From Clostridia bacterium (GTDB lineage Bacteria; Bacillota; Clostridia; Oscillospirales; Acutalibacteraceae): a stretch of 64,000 bases of DNA. The DNA is taken from assembly GCA_017403185.1 (NCBI GenBank), contig JAFQON010000013.1, forward strand, positions 34,700 to 98,699. Direction: 5' to 3'. The position numbers were made by a program, and so were the translations under genes. This document shows positions 61,401 to 64,000 of this stretch, one piece after another; position 1 is the first letter of the stretch, and every line of letters starts with the position of its first letter. The notes beneath the pieces were generated by a model. The model searched no databases and had not been told where the DNA came from. It saw only the letters and a list, made by a program, of their open reading frames with translations.

Positions 61401-63149
61401 GCAAGCTGTGTTGAAGACGGTGTTATAAATTATGAATGCACCCGCTGCGGTGGCGAAAAGCACACCACAATAAAAGATGCTTCGGGTCATACTCAGTCGA
61501 ATGAGGTTATAAAACTTGACCCCACCTGCACCAAGGGCGGCGGAGCTTATTATAAATGTGCAAACTGCGGCGAACCTGCATTTGAAATAATTACAACTCC
61601 CGCAAAGGGTCACACAGAGGGTGAGTGGCACACCGTGGTTGAGCCTACCTGCACAATGACGGGTCTTGAAATCCTGACCTGTACCGATTGCGGCGAAGAG
61701 CTTGAAAGCAAAACACTTCCCAAAACCGGGCACAGCTACACTGAAGAAATCACCCACCAATCCTGCACGCAAATCACAACAAAATATACCTGCACAAAAT
61801 GTGCTTATTCCTACAGCAAGGATATAACAGGCACGGGCTCGCACATCACGAAGGATGTTGTTGTTGACCCCACCTGCACCGAGTCAGGCAAGAGATATTC
61901 GGTTTGTATCAGCTGTGACAGTGTTATAGGCAGCGTGCTCACACTCCCTGCAACGGGTCACACCTTCGGTGAATATGTATACAGCGGTGAGAGTGTGTTC
62001 TCAGGCACCTGCTCGGAATGCGGCGAGATTATAGAAGAGGTTCCCGTTGAAATCACCCTCGACAATACGGAGCTTATGATTTCATCGGCAAGCAAGGTTA
62101 AAATTTTTGCAACCGTAACTCAGAACATTACCGATGATATTGTGTTCACATCTTCCGATGATTCCGTTGCAACGGTTGATAATAACGGCAACATTGAAGC
62201 TCACAAGGCGGGCAAGGCTGTTATCACCGCAAGAATCAACGGCACGGATATCACCGCAACCTGTGATTTGACGGTTTATGCCAACACCTATGATACTCAG
62301 TGGGTTGTTGACGGCGAAATTAAAGTTATAATTCCCGTCAAAGCAGGCAGTGCAATAACCGCTCCCGATGACCCCGTGAAGGATGGCTATATATTTGCCG
62401 GCTGGTCGCCCGCAATCCCCGACGAAATGCCCGCAATGCCCCTTCAGTTTACAGCAGTTTTCAACAAATTCTCAAAGTCCGAGGATTATGATGTTTCTGC
62501 CACCTTCCTGCCCGAAGCCTTCAGTGAAGAGGTTTCGCTCAATGTTACCGAAATAACGGCAGACAGAGAGCCCGGCGGCGTTTATATGGTAGAGGGTGAA
62601 TACTACAAGCAGATAGGCCTTTATAATATCAAGGCACTGAATGCCGCATCGGCGGTTGTTCAGCCAAACGAGGGCTACACCGTAACAATCAAAATGGCGA
62701 TACCCGATGCTTATAAAAACAGAACCGATTTTATGGTTTATCACCGCTTCACGGGCGGCGGCAGAGAGCAGCTTTCAACCGAAAACGGCACCCTCAGAGT
62801 TGAAAACGGCTACCTCATTTTTGTTGTAAGCCAGTTCAGCGAATTCGAGATTTTTGTGCCCACCGCAAGCATAAAAATTTCGCATCTGCCCGATAAAACA
62901 AGCTATTACTACGGTGAGGATATCGACCTTACCGGCATAAGGCTCAGATACACAAAGGCAGACGGCACAACCAAGAGCATAACCGATACCTCCGCAATGA
63001 CCGTCAGCGGCTATGACAGCACAAAGACAGGCAAGCAGACCGTAACCGTGCGCTACGGGCAGTATACAGACACCTTTGAGGTCACTGTTTCTTACTCCCT
63101 GTGGCAGTGGATAATCCGAATTCTCTTCCTCGGCTTCCTGTGGTATTGA
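58467..63149 (+). CDS. BspA-type leucine-rich-repeat surface protein with Ig-like and InlB-like domains
   Basis: 1560 residues. Signal peptide about 1-33. Two LRR_5 (BspA/TpLRR) blocks fill about 40-420 and 460-870, with repeats like IGYSAFGNCRKLENLTI. About six Cys-containing repeats follow at about 890-1190, each near GH....W....PTCT..G....C..CG. A group-2 bacterial Ig domain (about 1195-1275), an InlB-type repeat (KDGYIFAGWSP) and a late Ig-like domain (about 1470-1540) come next. It ends in a hydrophobic helix (LWQWIIRILFLGFLWY). No LPXTG. AAAGGAGG ribosome site. Adhesion or host interaction is inferred from the family. Confidence 0.88.
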   Translation: MKKILSIFLAVLMTFGSVAVALGGQPLVTAEAAGNVLTEGNFKYMVTDGEATLVDYTDNESTDEITVPETLGGYPVTVIGEDSFVSCDCTAIYLPKTVKKVQPYAFNCFTSNLKNIYVDDANEYYTDYEGALYTKDMTELTAFPIASSNIIFPETVRVIAPYAFNGLKNGVNLTIPGHIEEIGYSAFGNCRKLENLTIKEGVKKIDSYAFIGCEYLEKVNIPESVEYIGAGIFQSCRNLGGYDLKGVRYIDGCLIDAKSSFDKEYYEIEEGTRIVAGEIWFDNTTLKEVYIPSTVEHIEVNPFNMCHNLEKITVSEGNPYFFTDENGVLCGDGGKTIISYPSGRYGTCFVVEEGVERIAAQFFYDGPYKCLYIPKSVKYIDTTGLGVKYGADTFDSITDIYYEGTEEEWRQIEIVPCIDTCGLSYICAAELAADIHYSSYSTAQHGIVTKTETNALCSCGYEAEFEQTNYDGDWIASDGWAYVIDENGNAVIKSYGYKDATDALVIPETVDGYTVTTLDRCAFANCMFSSVHIPATVTEIHEEAFAYALNNQAFSVAEGNEEFSATADGVLLGVVDYAIYAYPQNAPATEYKTPKQVCGIAPFAFCGAKNLKTVTTSVYKLGGQTLYTVGMIYDYAFMNSSVESVHIEGEEFQWMGNGAFKNSQLKEITFPSISKNFGISKFGYDVFEGTPFLENADYDEDGVFYYQDYLIATKEGAGKAHYDVKDGTTVIAGGAFKWSELEEVYIPASVKYIGGNPFVDCPNYQKTTVSSESKNLSNDEYGVLFNKDKTTMIAYPTGRLDLCYAIPSGVTHINDRAIMNKFIRNIHVPVTVTAMEEYPFGHAFTSIWDYPEIFYEGTVDQWKEIEISDGYPLNYSCLAQTALKNYGKYTAVHTVKKTEHAPTCEVDGYVEAVCSCGATNSFDHIDAPGHDVESWNVTREPTCTSRGYKEGVCTVCGETVGKFISILRHDYVETSRTEASCVEDGVINYECTRCGGEKHTTIKDASGHTQSNEVIKLDPTCTKGGGAYYKCANCGEPAFEIITTPAKGHTEGEWHTVVEPTCTMTGLEILTCTDCGEELESKTLPKTGHSYTEEITHQSCTQITTKYTCTKCAYSYSKDITGTGSHITKDVVVDPTCTESGKRYSVCISCDSVIGSVLTLPATGHTFGEYVYSGESVFSGTCSECGEIIEEVPVEITLDNTELMISSASKVKIFATVTQNITDDIVFTSSDDSVATVDNNGNIEAHKAGKAVITARINGTDITATCDLTVYANTYDTQWVVDGEIKVIIPVKAGSAITAPDDPVKDGYIFAGWSPAIPDEMPAMPLQFTAVFNKFSKSEDYDVSATFLPEAFSEEVSLNVTEITADREPGGVYMVEGEYYKQIGLYNIKALNAASAVVQPNEGYTVTIKMAIPDAYKNRTDFMVYHRFTGGGREQLSTENGTLRVENGYLIFVVSQFSEFEIFVPTASIKISHLPDKTSYYYGEDIDLTGIRLRYTKADGTTKSITDTSAMTVSGYDSTKTGKQTVTVRYGQYTDTFEVTVSYSLWQWIIRILFLGFLWY

Positions 63150-63159
63150 TATTAACCCT

Positions 63160-63195
63160 AACGGGGCACTTCAAAATCGAAGTGCCCCGTTGTTT
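63160..63195 (+). terminator. Terminator of the BspA-type gene
   Basis: Perfect 13-bp stem AACGGGGCACTTC/GAAGTGCCCCGTT with a 6-base loop, T-rich after. Also positioned for the converging gene. Confidence 0.85.
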
Positions 63196-63595
63196 ATGCG
63201 TCGGCTGACCGCTTGTTATGCCTGTCAATTATAAAATCCGCCTGACCGTCAACATATTTTTGATAATCAACTCTTATTATCGGTTCATCGCCCCTTCTCT
63301 CAGCCTGAGCATAAACCATATGCCCTGCCCAGCCGAGGTAACACAGCGTTTTATCCTTGTGCAGCGCAAAGATATCCGAAATATGCCTTTTTGTGGGCTT
63401 AACTCCGTCAGAGAAGGTGAAGCCCTCCGCTTGAGCATCCTTCAGAAATCTTTTTGCAATTTCATCCGTGCCGAGCCGCACATACACATACCCCTCAAGC
63501 TTAAGAAGGTTGGAAAGTGTTCTTTCGCCGATGTGTGCGGCGGCTCTTTTGAGCCGCTCCCTGCTGCCGATTACCGTTATTCTTTTTTTCTGCAT
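63194..63595 (-). CDS. Uncharacterised protein behind a SAM-type riboswitch
   Basis: 133 residues from ATG 63595 (AAGGAG 8 bases upstream; the GTG at 63604 overlaps the site). Basic N-terminus (KKRITVIGSRERLKR), then an alpha/beta domain with GYVYVRLGTDEIAKRF, FALHKDKTLCYLGWAGHM and a C-terminal VDYQKYVDGQADFII. I recall similar small proteins in gut Firmicutes but know of no function. The leader carries an aptamer plus terminator, so expression should fall when S-adenosylmethionine is plentiful. Confidence 0.75.
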   Translation of the reverse strand: MQKKRITVIGSRERLKRAAAHIGERTLSNLLKLEGYVYVRLGTDEIAKRFLKDAQAEGFTFSDGVKPTKRHISDIFALHKDKTLCYLGWAGHMVYAQAERRGDEPIIRVDYQKYVDGQADFIIDRHNKRSADA

Positions 63596-63631
63596 AGTAT
63601 GCACTCCTTGAATTTATTCCCAAAAGAGCAC

Positions 63632-63665
63632 AAAAAAGCACACCCATCGTTACCGAAGGGTGTGC
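63632..63665 (-). terminator. Riboswitch expression-platform terminator
   Basis: Minus strand stem GCACACCC/GGGTGTGC (63658-63665 with 63638-63645), 12-base loop, then six Ts. Its 5' arm and loop (63653-63661) can instead pair with the aptamer's 3' strand (63682-63690), giving mutually exclusive states. Confidence 0.8.
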
Positions 63666-63681
63666 ACAAAACTCATATCAT

Positions 63682-63762
63682 ACCCATCGGTCAAGCTTTA
63701 GCACCTTGCAGATTGCAGGTTGCTGTGCGGTCAACGAGCTTGTCTCTCACGCACTCTTTATA
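63682..63762 (-). ncRNA. S-box-like SAM riboswitch (SAM-I/SAM-IV clan)
   Basis: The aptamer shows the clan's core: a GAGAGA...CTC hairpin in a kink-turn-like context, AGCAACC paired through a stem to GGTGCTAA, and a pseudoknot between CAAGC in the hairpin loop and GCTTG after GGTGCTAA. In canonical S-boxes the same pseudoknot is CTGG/CCAG, so the pairing is kept while the sequence differs. Followed by a switchable terminator. Subclass uncertain. Confidence 0.72.
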
Positions 63763-63772
63763 GGTTAATTAT

Positions 63773-63801
63773 ATTTTATCACATCTGCCCGCTTTTGTCA
63801 A
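63773..63801 (-). promoter_or_regulatory. Promoter of the riboswitch-controlled gene
   Basis: Minus strand: TTGACA at 63796-63801, 17-base spacer, TAAAAT at 63773-63778. Transcription would start just before the aptamer. Confidence 0.85.
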
Positions 63802-63887
63802 ATTCTCTGAAGCCGAAAATTCGTGACCTGTTTTTGTTGACATTCTGCTCTGACAGAAGTATACTTTGATTAACAACAACACATAAG

Positions 63888-63996
63888 TCTGAAATACAAT
63901 AATATCACGCACATTCGGGCATTTTTCTCTTTGACATACGCGCGTATGCCTGCATCGAAGAAATGCCCGACTGCACGCAATCTATTGCATTTCAGA
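63888..63996. repeat. Long nested inverted repeat at window end
   Basis: Outer 14-bp stem (63888-63901 with 63983-63996, one wobble), an internal loop, then an inner 10-bp stem (63915-63924 with 63961-63970). A perfect 14-base palindrome CATACGCGCGTATG lies at the tip (63935-63948). No reading frame covers it. The rest of 63802-64000 shows nothing recognisable. Confidence 0.7.
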
Positions 63997-64000
63997 TGCA

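Noticed and set aside
63888-63996. Intrinsic terminator for a gene beyond the window
   Set aside because: Neither strand has a T run after the stems, and the stems are interrupted by a large internal loop.

Overview
The window looks like a chromosomal segment of an anaerobic, gut-type Clostridia (Oscillospirales/Ruminococcaceae-like). Evidence: an [FeFe] hydrogenase, a sodium-pumping oxaloacetate decarboxylase, a paired GlgC/GlgD glycogen operon, many uncharacterised cell-surface proteins with Thr-rich linkers, a BspA-type leucine-rich-repeat protein, and sigma-A-like promoters (TTGACA, 17-base spacer, TATAAT) in front of most transcription units. No rRNA, tRNA, CRISPR array or insertion-sequence transposase was recognised.

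Layout. 1-8.7 kb: end of an [FeFe] hydrogenase; an HtrA protease with a response regulator/histidine kinase pair; aldose epimerase, flavodoxin-ferredoxin and DUF554 genes; two very small genes too short for ordinary ORF calling. 8.7-13.8 kb: a sodium-translocating decarboxylase operon (OadA, OadG, biotin carrier, OadB) just downstream of glycyl-tRNA synthetase. 13.8-16.7 kb: an unusual protein joining an HTH DNA-binding domain, one membrane segment and an extracytoplasmic family I.5 lipase, with paired palindromes at its promoter. 16.7-18.5 kb: the magnesium channel MgtE with a long structured leader. 18.5-25.2 kb: a phage head-only island (terminase, portal, protease-like, decoration, capsid, connectors) without integrase, tail or lysis genes.

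25-31 kb: ChbG deacetylase, GH92 alpha-mannosidase and a FliB-like protein in one operon, then a membrane PASTA protein whose kinase domain lacks its catalytic motifs. 31-38 kb: glycogen operon glgB-glgC-glgD-(CAP-like surface protein)-glgA. 38-45 kb: XRE regulator, a histidine-phosphatase homologue with a substituted catalytic His, GH35 beta-galactosidase, a surface repeat protein, and an oxidoreductase/isomerase pair. 45-52.7 kb: lipoproteins, a PHP phosphoesterase, Ktr potassium uptake, a nucleotide-kinase-like protein and a secreted repeat protein. 52.8-55.5 kb: hexuronate operon uxuA-eda-kdgK. 55.7-64 kb: a phosphoribosyltransferase-like protein, an ECF sigma factor fused to a membrane/Thr-rich/extracytoplasmic tail, a 1560-residue BspA-type protein, and an uncharacterised gene behind an S-box-like SAM riboswitch.

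Together the genes describe a carbohydrate-fermenting anaerobe: beta-galactosides, alpha-mannosides and hexuronates are broken down, surplus glucose is stored as glycogen, oxaloacetate decarboxylation is coupled to sodium export, and electrons leave as hydrogen. The recurring novelty is one-component signalling, in which cytoplasmic DNA- or RNA-polymerase-binding domains are fused through a membrane segment to outside domains. Start sites were chosen by Shine-Dalgarno spacing; several differ from the longest reading frame. All functional calls come from reading the sequence and remembered family motifs; no database search was run.
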